From [Limnothrix rosea] IAM M-220 (GTDB lineage Bacteria > Cyanobacteriota > Cyanobacteriia > Cyanobacteriales > MRBY01): 64,000 bases of DNA. The position numbers and the translations under genes were made by a program. Location: positions 28,060 through 92,059 of the forward strand of contig NZ_MRBY01000010.1 in assembly GCF_001904615.1 (NCBI RefSeq), written 5' to 3'. The notes under the pieces are model-generated. The model saw only the letters and a program-made list of their open reading frames with translations. It searched no databases and had not been told where the DNA came from. Shown here in pieces: positions 45,501 through 55,259 of the stretch (position 1 is the stretch's first letter; each line of letters starts with the position of its first letter).

Positions 45501-47450
45501 ATGGCTCTCAATCGGCATAAAGTCAAACGCTTTTGGCAAAATTATCAAGATAATATTTTGCTGGCGATCGCCCTCATTTTACTGACCGGTGTTGTTCTAG
45601 AAAGCCGTCGTCGCGGTGGCTTTGAGCAGCTAGAGTTGCAAGTGTATGACCGTATGCTGCGCCAACAGCCTGAACTGGCTTCCGATGATCGATTGGTGTT
45701 GGTGGAAATTAATGAAGAAGATTTACGGCAACAGGAACGTTGGCCCTTTACGGATGAAGTCTATGCCGAAGTGCTCGAAAATATTCAAGCTGCTGAACCC
45801 GCCGTTATTGGTTTAGATGTTTATCGCGATTTTCCCGTAGAACCCGGCTATAGCCGCTTGGTCGAGCAATTTAAAAAGCCAAATCTCATTGCCATCCGTA
45901 ATCTTGATGTTTTAACCGGGACACCTGCCCCCCCTGCTGTTGTGCCGGAACAGCAAGGATTTAATGATTTTACCCTTGACCCCGATGGGGTGTTACGTCG
46001 TGCTTTGCTCTATGCAACGGGTTCCGATGGCATGACTTTACCGTCTTTTGCCCTCAGTATTGCCATGCTGTACCTCTATGAGGCAGAGGGTATTAGTCCC
46101 CAAGCTAGTGAGATTGACCCCCAATATTTGCAGTTGGGCGAAGCGACCTTTTTTCCTCTGGAGACTGACAGTGGTGGCTATCAGACGGTGGATGCCCGTG
46201 GTTATCAAATGTTGTTTCATTACCGTGATCGCTCGTTGATGTTGCCGACTATTACCTTTACCGATGTGTGGCTGAATGAATTTGACCCGCAACTGTTGAA
46301 GGACAAAATTGTCCTTATTGGTAGTACGGCTCCTAGCCTGAAAGATTTGGTGATTTCGCCGTTTTCCCTTGGTAGTAGCGAGGGCAGCAAAATGAATGGG
46401 GTTGTGGCTCATGCTCAGGTGCTTAGCTATATTCTTGATACTGCTATGGGGGGGCGATCGCAGTTCCGTTTTTGGCAGGAATGGCAAGAGACTGTGTGGG
46501 TTGTGGTTTGGCTGACTAGTGGTGCGGTGATTGGCTGGTGGTTAAGGCATCCTATTGCCATTGTTGGGGGGTTGTTGTTTGGTATTGTCGGGACTGGGGG
46601 GATTGGTTATCTGTTTTTGCAAAATTTTGTTTGGATTCCTGTAGCAGCGCCCATGGTGAGTTTTCTTGTCGCGATGGGTTTTGTGATCGTCTATCAGTCC
46701 TACCAAGATTTCCGCCAGCAGAAAATGGTGATGACTTTGTTGGGGCAGAATACGTCGCCGGCGATCGCCGATGCTTTGTGGGAGGAGCGTTCAGAACTAT
46801 TAAACTCTGGACATTTGCCGGGTCGTTCGCTTACGGCCACGATGCTGTTTTTAGATGTGCGGGGTTTTAGTACGATTTCTGAAACGATGTCGCCTCCGGC
46901 GCTATTGGATTGGCTAAATGATGTGCTTGAGATGGTGACCCACGAAGTCCAAAGCCGTAATGGCATTATCAATAAATTTACTGGTGATGGGATTGTGGCG
47001 ATTTTCGGTGTGCCTGTCCCAAGGGAAACGCCGGAAGCGATCGCCCAAGATGCCCAAGCTTGTGTGTCTGCTGCTCTGGCGATCGCCGAAAAACTAGAAC
47101 CCATTAATCAAACCTTTAGCGAGAAAAATTTACCCCAAGTGCGTCTGCGCGTGGGCATCTTTACCGGAGAAGTGGTTGCCGGCAGTTTAGGAGGGAAAGA
47201 CCGCATGGAGTATGGCGTGATTGGCGATAGTGTGAATACCGCTTCCCGTCTAGAATCCTGCGCGAAAGAACGGCAGCCCGTCGATTGTCGTATCCTGATC
47301 GCCGAAGCAACGGAGCAATATCTCGACCAGAAATTTGATCTAGAGCCTTGGGGGCCTATTCCATTAAAAGGGAAAGTCGAAGTTGTGCAAGTTTTTCGGG
47401 TGCTGACTCCTGCGGAAAAGCCTGTTTCGACAACAGTGACTACTGGTTAA
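45501..47450 (+). CDS. CHASE2-domain adenylate/guanylate cyclase
   Basis: 649 residues. N-terminal helix, extracytoplasmic CHASE2 sensor (~40-330, RLVLVEINEEDLR, VIGLDVYRDFP), three transmembrane helices (~345-400), then a class III cyclase domain (~445-640): MLFLDVRGFSTISETMSP with the first metal Asp, NKFTGDGIVAIFG with the second, and GDSVNTASRLES. The signal sensed is unknown. Probably makes cAMP; the substrate-selecting Lys is not certain by eye. ATG start. Confidence 0.9.
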   Translation: MALNRHKVKRFWQNYQDNILLAIALILLTGVVLESRRRGGFEQLELQVYDRMLRQQPELASDDRLVLVEINEEDLRQQERWPFTDEVYAEVLENIQAAEPAVIGLDVYRDFPVEPGYSRLVEQFKKPNLIAIRNLDVLTGTPAPPAVVPEQQGFNDFTLDPDGVLRRALLYATGSDGMTLPSFALSIAMLYLYEAEGISPQASEIDPQYLQLGEATFFPLETDSGGYQTVDARGYQMLFHYRDRSLMLPTITFTDVWLNEFDPQLLKDKIVLIGSTAPSLKDLVISPFSLGSSEGSKMNGVVAHAQVLSYILDTAMGGRSQFRFWQEWQETVWVVVWLTSGAVIGWWLRHPIAIVGGLLFGIVGTGGIGYLFLQNFVWIPVAAPMVSFLVAMGFVIVYQSYQDFRQQKMVMTLLGQNTSPAIADALWEERSELLNSGHLPGRSLTATMLFLDVRGFSTISETMSPPALLDWLNDVLEMVTHEVQSRNGIINKFTGDGIVAIFGVPVPRETPEAIAQDAQACVSAALAIAEKLEPINQTFSEKNLPQVRLRVGIFTGEVVAGSLGGKDRMEYGVIGDSVNTASRLESCAKERQPVDCRILIAEATEQYLDQKFDLEPWGPIPLKGKVEVVQVFRVLTPAEKPVSTTVTTG

Positions 47451-47475
47451 AAACTTAGAATTTTCTGTTTTTTGA

Positions 47476-47529
47476 TTGCTTGGCGATCGCCCCAAAATCA
47501 TCTAGAACAGGGGAATGATTTTGGAATAA
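47476..47529 (-). pseudogene. Relic of the glyS 3' end
   Basis: On the minus strand the codons read LFQNHSPVLDDFGAIAKQ, against the intact GlyS end [18 protein letters not shown] (12 of 19 positions identical over the full comparison). The last shared codons contain a GCGATCGC (47483-47490) that the intact copy lacks. It sits on the far side of the Uma2 gene from glyS and is bounded directly by the MITE-like element. No start and too short to be a gene. Confidence 0.7.
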
Positions 47530-47531
47530 CC

Positions 47532-47765
47532 TACGAAACGTCAGTTCGGGTTAAGGGGTTATCTGAATGCCTTGAAGATACGGAGAAGGGGAGACACGGA
47601 GAAGGGGAGACACGGAGAAGGGGAGACACGGAGAACCTACGAAGGTCTGTGTTTTCTGACACCTAGAATCTAGAATTGTTTAAATGAAAAATCGCCCCAT
47701 CCCTCGCTCTCCCTTTCGCCGTGTCGTCATTCCAGACCATGCTTAAACCGAACTCAGGTTACGAA
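47532..47765. repeat. MITE-like intergenic element, copy A (234 bp)
   Basis: Imperfect terminal inverted repeats (47532-47555 against 47765-47742, 19 of 24 bases pairing) enclose two further inverted arms of GACACGG-NGAA type. Interior blocks (GACACGG and CTCGCTCTCCC, then GCTTAA) match copy B at 63181-63371 in order and spacing. The whole unit could fold as one long hairpin. It carries no coding frame. Confidence 0.8.
47581..47635. repeat. Three and a half 16-bp tandem repeats inside the element
   Basis: The unit CGGAGAAGGGGAGACA is repeated exactly three times (47581, 47597, 47613) and followed by CGGAGAA. Copy B has only one such block, so the tandem array arose by local expansion in copy A. 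Confidence 0.95.
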
Positions 47766-47816
47766 AATTTACGTGGTTTGTTGTGTCTTGGAACGTAATG
47801 TGATGGGTTCACATCA

Positions 47817-48413
47817 TTAAATTTGAGTTGAATCTTCTGGTTCTGTAGCAAAGGTGATGCTCTCGTAAATCTCAGTTAATGATGCATCAATGTCAAGGGC
47901 TGGAAATTCGGCGATCGCCTCTAAGCCGCTGTAAGTTTGAAATAGCCAAATGTCTTCTTTTTGACGGCGAAAGCATTCCACTAAATAGGTGTCGGAGTTG
48001 ATGAGGATATATTCTTGCAGGCTTGGGATACTGCGATAGAATCCAAATTTTTCGCCACGGTCAAAGGATGCGGTGGAATCTGATAAGACTTCCATGATCA
48101 CTTTTGGAGAACGAATATAGTAATTATCTTCATCGTCATTCTCGTTGCAGGCAACAACAAGATCTGGATAGAAAAAACGGCGATTGTTTGTGACCGAAAC
48201 TTTCACATCCGCCATATAGGTTTGGCAAGGTGAACCTCGCAGCTTTCCCCTTAGCAATATTGCAAGATTTAGACTAATGGTATTGTGCACTTTGCTAGTG
48301 CCAGCCATCGCATAGACTTCACCATCGATATATTCATGTTTAATCCTGCTGTTTTTTTCGAACTCCAGATATTCTTCTGTGGTCATCCGAGAATGTTCGG
48401 TTAGAGCAATCAT
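47817..48413 (-). CDS. Uma2 family (DUF820) PD-(D/E)XK nuclease-fold protein
   Basis: 198 residues with MTTEEYLEFEKNS, RIKHEYIDGEVYAMAG, KVHNTISLNLA, FFYPDLVVAC (acidic fold residue) and KVIMEVLSDSTASFDRGEKF. Same superfamily as the gene at 1175 but clearly different in sequence. Function unknown. It lies between the intact glyS 3' end and a relic of that end, so it looks inserted. ATG start, minus strand, convergent with the cyclase. Confidence 0.85.
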   Translation of the reverse strand: MIALTEHSRMTTEEYLEFEKNSRIKHEYIDGEVYAMAGTSKVHNTISLNLAILLRGKLRGSPCQTYMADVKVSVTNNRRFFYPDLVVACNENDDEDNYYIRSPKVIMEVLSDSTASFDRGEKFGFYRSIPSLQEYILINSDTYLVECFRRQKEDIWLFQTYSGLEAIAEFPALDIDASLTEIYESITFATEPEDSTQI

Positions 48414-48530
48414 GTTTTCTCACCCGATATATCGCTCTTCTATTCTATGAGGAATATAGAGGTTGAAGGCATCTCGAATATCCAAGGGACGATACCAAAG
48501 TAAATAACGGGGAAAGTCTACAGGAATAAA

Positions 48531-50672
48531 TCACTGTTTTACAATCGCCCCAAAATCAGCGAGCACACGGGCATGGTTGCGAAGTAGACCGAGGAGATTT
48601 AGACGATTTGCTTTCACTTCCGGATCTTCTGCCATAACGAGAACGCTGTCTTCCCCATCAAAGAAACGCTCAACTGTTGGTGCAAGTTCCGTTAAACCAT
48701 CGACAAGCTTTTGATAGTTGCGTTCTGCCTGAGCCGCTTCAGTGGTGGGCACAAGTTTTACGAGGCCATCATAGAGTTCTTGCTCAGATTTTTGCTCGAA
48801 TTTATCGGGATTGACTAGGCTGACTGGATTCAAGCTAGTGGTATCAAGGTCGCCTTTTTTCGCGAGTTTGGCAGAACGGTTGACGGTGGGATAAATCTTT
48901 TCGAGTTGTCCATCGTTGCGGATACTCTGCAAAAATTCTGCGCGATCGCCGACATCGAGTAAATCAGTTAAAGCCCGTTCAGTATATTCAGAATCATCAC
49001 CCAAGACTGCATTTACAAGGTCATAGTCGATGCCTTTTTCGTCTTGGAGGAGGGTTTGAATGCGCTGGATAAAGAATTTTTGGAGATTTTCTAAAGGAGA
49101 TTCCTTATCGGAGTGAGCCGTCACAAAGGCCTTTGCACCTTGGGCTAATAAATCCGCCAAGTTGATACCGAGTTGGGCATCCCAAGTGACATTAATGACT
49201 GCATTGGCCGCCCGACGCAAGGCAAAGGGATCAGACGAGCCTGTGGGTAACATTCCCAAGCCGAAAATACTCACCAAAGTATCGAGGCGATCGCCCATTC
49301 CCACGACCTGACCTGTCAAAGTTTTGGGCATGATATCGTCTGCGCCACGGGGAAGATAATGCTCAAAAATACCTGTGGCAACTTCTTCCGATTCGCCACT
49401 AACCACCGCATATTTTTGACCCATAATTCCCTGCAATTCGGGAAATTCATAGACCATTTGCGTCATCAGATCCGCCTTACACAACATCGCCGTGCTGGCG
49501 ATCGCCTCTTTCTCTGCCTCAGAACAATCCAGTTGTTCCGCGATTTGCTGGGACATTTGCATAATGCGGTCTACCTTTTCGCGCATCGTCCCCAATTCCT
49601 TTTGGAAAGTCATGGTTTCCAGCTGGGGTAAATAGGTATCGAGATGGTCGTCGCAGTCGGCTTTATAGAAAAATTGGCCGTCCGCTAACCTTGCCCGAAT
49701 CACCCGCTCATTACCCGCTGCAATAATGTCAGCTTTGGCAGGATCGCCATTGGAAATGGTGATAAATTTCGGTAACAATTCGGTGGGATTATCAGGATTA
49801 TTTACCGCGAAATAGCGCTGGTGCGTCACCATCACCGTCGTAATCACTTCAACGGGCAACTCTAAAAATTCTTCCTCAACATTACCCACCACAGCTGTGG
49901 GATATTCCACGAGGTTAATCACTTCATCTAACAAATCTGCGGGAATGTCTGCACTGCCATTAATACTGGCTGCCGCTTGGGCGATCGCCTTTTCGATGAC
50001 ACCACGGCGTTCTGCTGGGTCAACTTCAACAAAGGCATCCCGCAAGATGGTTTGATAATTTTCTGCACTATCGATCACCACATCATTTTTGCAGAGCACG
50101 CGGTGACCACGGGATTGGCGACCGGCGGTTAAAGTATCGGAACCAATTGTGATTTCGAGGGGCAAAATTTCCTCATTCCACAGGGAAACGAGCCACCGCC
50201 AAGGGCGGGGAAAACGCAAATCACCATCCGCCCACCGCATAAAGCGACGACCTTCTAAAGCTGTAAACCAGCCTAAAACCAACTCTTGTAAAATACCTTT
50301 TGTTTCCCGACCAAGGGTTGTTTTCTGGACAAAGACAAAATCACCTTTCGGGGTAGGACGTACTTCCAAATCCTCGACAGCAACCCCTTGTTTCCGCGCA
50401 AAACCTTCTGCCGCTTTAGTGGGCTGACCCTCTCTGAATGCTGCCGATGCGGGGGGGCCTTTAATTTCTTCTTCGCGGTCTGCTTGTTTCTCTGGCAAAC
50501 CCTTGAGCAAAACGGCAAGACGACGGGGCGTACCATAGACCTCAATGGCATTTGGGGTTAGAAACTGCTCACCCAAACTCTCGGTCACGCGAGTCTGTAA
50601 TTGGGCGATCGCCGACGCGACAAAATCAGCGGGAAGCTCTTCTGTACCAACTTCAATGAGGTAAGTTGCCAT
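48531..50672 (-). CDS. glyS: Glycyl-tRNA synthetase beta subunit
   Basis: 713 residues; the beta chain of the alpha2beta2 bacterial glycyl-tRNA synthetase, which binds tRNA-Gly. The N terminus [15 protein letters not shown] and blocks [10 protein letters not shown]-like ([15 protein letters not shown]), [20 protein letters not shown] and VVTHQRYF-type ([12 protein letters not shown]) are characteristic. The alpha subunit (glyQ) is not adjacent. Start ATG at 50672. A relic of its last codons lies at 47476-47529. Confidence 0.95.
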   Translation of the reverse strand: MATYLIEVGTEELPADFVASAIAQLQTRVTESLGEQFLTPNAIEVYGTPRRLAVLLKGLPEKQADREEEIKGPPASAAFREGQPTKAAEGFARKQGVAVEDLEVRPTPKGDFVFVQKTTLGRETKGILQELVLGWFTALEGRRFMRWADGDLRFPRPWRWLVSLWNEEILPLEITIGSDTLTAGRQSRGHRVLCKNDVVIDSAENYQTILRDAFVEVDPAERRGVIEKAIAQAAASINGSADIPADLLDEVINLVEYPTAVVGNVEEEFLELPVEVITTVMVTHQRYFAVNNPDNPTELLPKFITISNGDPAKADIIAAGNERVIRARLADGQFFYKADCDDHLDTYLPQLETMTFQKELGTMREKVDRIMQMSQQIAEQLDCSEAEKEAIASTAMLCKADLMTQMVYEFPELQGIMGQKYAVVSGESEEVATGIFEHYLPRGADDIMPKTLTGQVVGMGDRLDTLVSIFGLGMLPTGSSDPFALRRAANAVINVTWDAQLGINLADLLAQGAKAFVTAHSDKESPLENLQKFFIQRIQTLLQDEKGIDYDLVNAVLGDDSEYTERALTDLLDVGDRAEFLQSIRNDGQLEKIYPTVNRSAKLAKKGDLDTTSLNPVSLVNPDKFEQKSEQELYDGLVKLVPTTEAAQAERNYQKLVDGLTELAPTVERFFDGEDSVLVMAEDPEVKANRLNLLGLLRNHARVLADFGAIVKQ

Positions 50673-50766
50673 GGGAAAGGGAGTAAGGACAATGAAATAA
50701 CTTTGCTAGTTTACCGTGAACTTCTTGTTAAACCCCAACAATATCTGAGAGTAGGGCGGAAATGAG

Positions 50767-51270
50767 CTATGACTCCAAAGCTTTACGGGCATCACCAACT
50801 GTGATCATGAGCGTCATCGGTTCAATAGGAGATGCCGCAAACCCACAAGCTTCATAGAAATGTTTTGCCTGTTCTGAAATTGCGTGTACTAAAACTGCTC
50901 TGACTCCGGCAATATCAGCAGCTTGTAAAACCCTTAGAATTGCATCTCTCAGTAGTGCTTTTCCTAATCCTTGACCTTGCCAGTTTTGATCAATTGCTAA
51001 GCGTCCAATAATCATGACCGGAATCGGATTCGGCATATTGCGCTTCACTTTTCCCGTTGCTAGTTTCGTGGCGATCGCCCCTGCTGCTAGACAGTAATAG
51101 CCAACTACTTGAGTTTCATCACAAACGACGTAGGTTCGTGAAGCATTCTGTTGCTCATTTTTACTAGCGCGTGTTTTCAGCCACTGATCTAATGAATCAA
51201 CCCCAGAACAAAAAGAACTGAGGTCATGGTGAATATTCAGTTTTTCGGGTCGCGATAAATTCCCCATCAA
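50767..51270 (-). CDS. GNAT-family acetyltransferase, TacT-like toxin
   Basis: 167 residues with a GNAT fold: VVGYYCLAAGAIATKLA, IGRLAIDQNWQGQGLGKALL (acetyl-CoA loop Q/R-x-x-G-x-G), and the closing EQAKHFYEACGFAASPIEPM. This follows the TacT/AtaT-type toxins, which acetylate charged tRNA. The partner DUF1778 gene lies four bases upstream on the same strand. ATG start (double Met). Confidence 0.88.
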   Translation of the reverse strand: MMGNLSRPEKLNIHHDLSSFCSGVDSLDQWLKTRASKNEQQNASRTYVVCDETQVVGYYCLAAGAIATKLATGKVKRNMPNPIPVMIIGRLAIDQNWQGQGLGKALLRDAILRVLQAADIAGVRAVLVHAISEQAKHFYEACGFAASPIEPMTLMITVGDARKALES

Positions 51271-51274
51271 GACA

Positions 51275-51574
51275 TTAATCCCAAGGCGCTGGCGTGTTTA
51301 ATAATTTTTCCAGTTTAGGGTTGGGGACTGGCGGTGCATCGAGGCGATCGCAGAACTCTTGATATTGAGCCTCATCAAGCGTAAAAAAAACTTGATCTAA
51401 CAAAACTTCCTGAGCCTTCTGACAAGCAGATTCCAACATAAATTCAGAGCGATTTTTACCTAATGCCCTTGCAGCTCGGTCAATGAGATCTTTTTGGGAC
51501 TGATCTGCCCGTAAATCTATTTTTGTTTTGCGTGGTGATATTGAGTCAGTCAAAGATGATGCTTGTGTACTCAT
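51275..51574 (-). CDS. DUF1778 (TacA-like) ribbon-helix-helix antitoxin
   Basis: 99 residues. The N-terminal half is a DUF1778 DNA-binding domain (KIDLRADQSQKDLIDRAARA, LGKNRSEFMLESACQKA). The C-terminal half (FTLDEAQYQEFCDRLDAPPV) is the segment that wraps the acetyltransferase. It neutralises the toxin and represses the shared operon. ATG start; the pair overlaps no other gene. Confidence 0.88.
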   Translation of the reverse strand: MSTQASSLTDSISPRKTKIDLRADQSQKDLIDRAARALGKNRSEFMLESACQKAQEVLLDQVFFTLDEAQYQEFCDRLDAPPVPNPKLEKLLNTPAPWD

Positions 51575-51613
51575 GGTTTTGATGGTGTTGCATTTATCTT
51601 TGTTGATGCCCTT

Positions 51614-51641
51614 ATTATACTGTCTGTCATGACAATGTCAC
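51614..51641 (-). promoter_or_regulatory. Promoter and operator of the toxin-antitoxin operon
   Basis: On the minus strand a perfect -10 TATAAT (51619-51614) lies 16 bases after GTGACA (51641-51636). Between them is a perfect 10-bp palindrome TGTCATGACA (51625-51634), flanked by TGTC and TGTCA half-sites. This is where a DUF1778 repressor would block RNA polymerase. Confidence 0.6.
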
Positions 51642-51734
51642 TACAAATGTGGCGGCGTTTCTATTTTCTAAACCTAGCTTCTACTCACAAATTGCCTTGA
51701 TAGCCTAGGAATAAGTTGATAGAGGACAAAGGTT

Positions 51735-53408
51735 GTGGGTTATTTTTTCGGGCAAAGCGTTTTTGGGAAAAAGGTGGGCGATCGCCCCTTTTCATTAATG
51801 TTGGCGTTGATGTTGGTGGGGGGGCAAATCTTTGCCGGTTGTTCTAGGGGGCCTCAAGTAGAAACTGGCGTTCCTGCCCCAGAAGGCGATGTCGCCGTAA
51901 TGGAATCAGCCCAAGCACCCATGCCAACCGCTGCTGCACCCGATGCAGAGTTAGCGCCGCCTCTCGAACCTTCCCAAGAAAGAGATTTGAGTCAAGAAGA
52001 TTACAACCTCATCGAAGACAATCCATTCTTCCTTGCCCAAACTGAACCACTGTCCACCTTTGCCATTGATGTCGATACTGCCGCCTATAGTAATGTGCGC
52101 CGTTTCCTGAATGATGGTATGTTGCCGCCGCCCGACGCGGTGCGCATCGAAGAATTGATTAATTATTTCAGCTATGACTACGCCGAACCGACTGGCGATC
52201 GCCCCTTTGCCATTAATACCGAAGTCGCAACAGCACCATGGCAACCGGCACACCGTTTGGTGCGTATTGGATTACAAGGCGAAAAAATTGACAGCGAAGC
52301 CTTACCGCCAAATAATTTAGTCTTTTTGTTCGACGTGTCCGGCTCGATGAATGACCCGGACAAATTGCCGCTCTTAAAATCGGGTTTTCGCTTACTCATT
52401 AACGAATTGCGCCCAGAAGATCGCATCTCCATCGTGGTCTACGCCGGAGCCGCCGGATTGGTTTTACCACCAACCTCTGGTGCTGAGAAAGACACGATTT
52501 TAGCAGCCCTCGAAAAATTAGAAGCAGGCGGTTCGACAGCAGGGGGCGAAGGAATTGAGTTGGCTTACGAGCAAGCGGCGGAGAATTTTATCAAAGACGG
52601 TAATAACCGCGTCATTTTGGCAACAGACGGTGACTTTAATGTTGGTATGTCCAATGATGCAGCGTTAGTTCGATTAATCGAAGAGAAGCGAGAACAGGAT
52701 ATTTTTCTCACGGTTTTGGGCTTTGGGTCGGGTAATCTCAAGGACGCAAAAATGGAACAACTCGCCAACAATGGCAACGGTAACTATGCCTATATCGACA
52801 GCATTCTCGAAGCGAAAAAAGTCCTTGTAACCGAGATGGGCGGCACGTTGCTGACCCTCGCGAAAGACGTAAAAATTCAGGTGGAATTTAACCCCAATGT
52901 GGTGCAGGCGTATCGATTGATTGGCTACGAAAATCGCTTATTAGCCGCCCAAGATTTTAATGATGATACAAAAGATGCTGGCGAACTCGGTGCTGGTCAT
53001 CAGGTGACAGCGCTCTATGAGGTTGTGCCTGTCGGTGTAGATTCGCCGATCGCCTTACCGGAAGTAGACGCTCTGAAATATCAAGAAACTGCTGCAACAA
53101 CTTCTGATTTTAGTGGTGAATTAATGCAACTAAAATTGCGCTACAAACAACCCACGGGCGATGAGTCGCAGCTAATTACGACGGCGATCGCCAACCAGAC
53201 CCAATCATGGCAAGAAACATCTGATAATTTCAAATTTGCAGCGGCAGTGGCCGAATTTGGCATGTTATTGCGGGAGTCGGAATATCGTGGCGAGAGTAAT
53301 TTTGATCAAGTAATCGAGCTGGCTCAGTCTGCAAAAGGCTCTGATCTTGAGGGCTATCGCAGTGAATTTATCCAACTCGCCAGAACAGCTCAAGCCTTGA
53401 AATTTTAA
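51735..53408 (+). CDS. VWA-domain lipoprotein (YfbK-like)
   Basis: 557 residues. A hydrophobic leader ends in a lipobox, IFAGC (Cys36). After a Pro/Ala linker, NPFFLAQTEPLSTFAIDVDT and YSNVRRFLNDG form the YfbK N-terminal domain. The von Willebrand factor A domain carries the MIDAS FLFDVSGSM (D-x-S-x-S) and a conserved Thr later (VILATDGDFN). DUF3520 closes the protein (AVAEFGMLLRESEYRGE). Probably periplasmic face of a membrane; partner unknown. GTG start. Confidence 0.88.
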   Translation: MGYFFGQSVFGKKVGDRPFSLMLALMLVGGQIFAGCSRGPQVETGVPAPEGDVAVMESAQAPMPTAAAPDAELAPPLEPSQERDLSQEDYNLIEDNPFFLAQTEPLSTFAIDVDTAAYSNVRRFLNDGMLPPPDAVRIEELINYFSYDYAEPTGDRPFAINTEVATAPWQPAHRLVRIGLQGEKIDSEALPPNNLVFLFDVSGSMNDPDKLPLLKSGFRLLINELRPEDRISIVVYAGAAGLVLPPTSGAEKDTILAALEKLEAGGSTAGGEGIELAYEQAAENFIKDGNNRVILATDGDFNVGMSNDAALVRLIEEKREQDIFLTVLGFGSGNLKDAKMEQLANNGNGNYAYIDSILEAKKVLVTEMGGTLLTLAKDVKIQVEFNPNVVQAYRLIGYENRLLAAQDFNDDTKDAGELGAGHQVTALYEVVPVGVDSPIALPEVDALKYQETAATTSDFSGELMQLKLRYKQPTGDESQLITTAIANQTQSWQETSDNFKFAAAVAEFGMLLRESEYRGESNFDQVIELAQSAKGSDLEGYRSEFIQLARTAQALKF

Positions 53409-53560
53409 AGCTTTGGTTGCCCATGGTGAAGTCCTAGGGAGTGCAGTCTCGGAAATGCCCATAGATTTATATTTTTATTGCCTAAAATCCTGACTATGAC
53501 AAAATCCGAGGCGATCGCCTTATCGTGATGATGATGGCTTAATCGACGTGACCAATATCT

Positions 53561-55252
53561 ATGGCTAAGTTCTGGCGACGGTTTTTTCTGGCATTCTGCG
53601 CCTGCGTGCTCTGTTGGCAAATGGCGGCGATCGCCCAACCAATTGTTGAACCATTAATCACCTCAGAAACAGTTAAAGCCGAAACATTGCAAGGCGCTCC
53701 TGTTGTCCTCGGCGACAGCGAATTATTTCGGATTGAAGCACGCATTGCCTCCTTTGACCCCGAATTTCGCGCAAAAGTCATTTCAGAACGGCTGTTAGAG
53801 TTTGCCAAAAATGAAGAACTAAATGTTGATTACTTGCAAGTTATTGATAACGAAGAAACGAAAACATCTGACGTTTTAGTTGGGACAACCTTGCTGGCAA
53901 CCCTAGCCGATGTTGATGCCGTTGCTGCTGGCACACCACGATATGAATTGGCGAAAGAATATCAAAATATTATTCGAGATGAAATCCTCAAATATCGAGC
54001 CGCTTTTAGTCTACAAAATATTTTTTTAGGTATTGCCTATACGATTATTTCTAGCATTATCCTACTGCTTTGTTTTTTAGCGATAAATTCATCGTTACCC
54101 CGTGTACATCGGTATTTAAGACATTGTCAACATACTTGGATTCCCGCCTTTAAAATCTTTGGTATTGAGCTTTTATCTTCTAAGCGGGTTGTTGATTTAA
54201 TTCTTGAGTTAATTAAGATTTCACGGTTAACAATATGGCTCACTCTCATTTATATTTACGGCAACTTAGTACTGAGTTTTTTCCCTTGGACACAGGGATT
54301 TGCCCGGCGTTTATTTGGTTATGCTAGCAGTGCTGTTTTTACCTTTTTTAGGGCTGGCGTTAATTATTTGCCAAACCTCTTTTTTATTGCTGTCATTATT
54401 TTTGTAACATCATATACTCTAAAAATTTGTCGGTTCTTTTTTAGGGAAATTGAAAAAGGAAAAATCACGATTCAAGGCTTTTATCCAGAGTGGGCAATTC
54501 CAACCTATAAGCTCGTGCAATTTCTCGTTTTAGCCTTTGCCGCAATTGTGGCATTCCCCTATCTCCCCGGCGCTGAAACGCCTGCTTTTCAAGGGATTTC
54601 GATTTTCTTGGGTTTACTTTTATCTTTGGGTTCCACCGCTGCTGTGGCGAATGTCGTCGCCGGAACCATCATGACTTACACTCGCGCTTTTCGCATCGGC
54701 GATCGCATCCAAATTGGTGACACGAAAGGTGATGTTTTAGCAAAAACATTACTAGTTACTAGAATTCGTACCTTAAAAAATGAGGTAATTACAATCCCAA
54801 ACTCAGCAGTTTTAAGTAGTCATATTGTGAACTATAGCGAAGGGATAAATGACCCGGAAACACCTCCCTTAATTCTGCATACAACGATCACCCTTGGTTA
54901 TGATGTGCCCTGGCGCAAAGTCCATGAGGTTCTCTTAGACGCAGTGGCAGTAACGCAAAATACTTTGTTAACGCCAAAACCGTTTATTTTGCAGACAAGT
55001 TTAGATGATTTTTATGTGAGCTATGAGATTAATGCCTACACTGATAAACCAAAGTTAATGCCCGAAACCTATTCAAATTTACATAAAAATATTCAAGACA
55101 AGTGTAATGGGGCTGATATTGAAATTTTATCTCCCCATTACCGTGCTGCCCGTGATGGCAATCAAAGTACAATTCCTGCTCAGTATTTACCGGAAGATTA
55201 TGAGCCACCAAATTTTCGAGTCACTAATTTTCCACCACAAAAAAATGAGTAG
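53561..55252 (+). CDS. MscS-family mechanosensitive channel
   Basis: 563 residues. Signal-like start (RRFFLAFCACVLCWQMAAIA), periplasmic N domain, five transmembrane helices from ~155 on, then the MscS pore and vestibule: FLGLLLSLGSTAAVANVVAG (pore helix with Gly/Ala packing), YTRAFRIGDRIQIGDTKGDV (beta domain) and EVITIPNSAVLSSHIVNYS. Opens under membrane tension to release solutes during osmotic downshift. ATG start. Confidence 0.9.
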   Translation: MAKFWRRFFLAFCACVLCWQMAAIAQPIVEPLITSETVKAETLQGAPVVLGDSELFRIEARIASFDPEFRAKVISERLLEFAKNEELNVDYLQVIDNEETKTSDVLVGTTLLATLADVDAVAAGTPRYELAKEYQNIIRDEILKYRAAFSLQNIFLGIAYTIISSIILLLCFLAINSSLPRVHRYLRHCQHTWIPAFKIFGIELLSSKRVVDLILELIKISRLTIWLTLIYIYGNLVLSFFPWTQGFARRLFGYASSAVFTFFRAGVNYLPNLFFIAVIIFVTSYTLKICRFFFREIEKGKITIQGFYPEWAIPTYKLVQFLVLAFAAIVAFPYLPGAETPAFQGISIFLGLLLSLGSTAAVANVVAGTIMTYTRAFRIGDRIQIGDTKGDVLAKTLLVTRIRTLKNEVITIPNSAVLSSHIVNYSEGINDPETPPLILHTTITLGYDVPWRKVHEVLLDAVAVTQNTLLTPKPFILQTSLDDFYVSYEINAYTDKPKLMPETYSNLHKNIQDKCNGADIEILSPHYRAARDGNQSTIPAQYLPEDYEPPNFRVTNFPPQKNE

Positions 55253-55259
55253 GTTCTTA

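Noticed and set aside
47581-47635. CRISPR array at the 16-bp tandem repeats
   Set aside because: Units are directly adjacent without spacers and no cas genes are present, so it is a simple tandem array.
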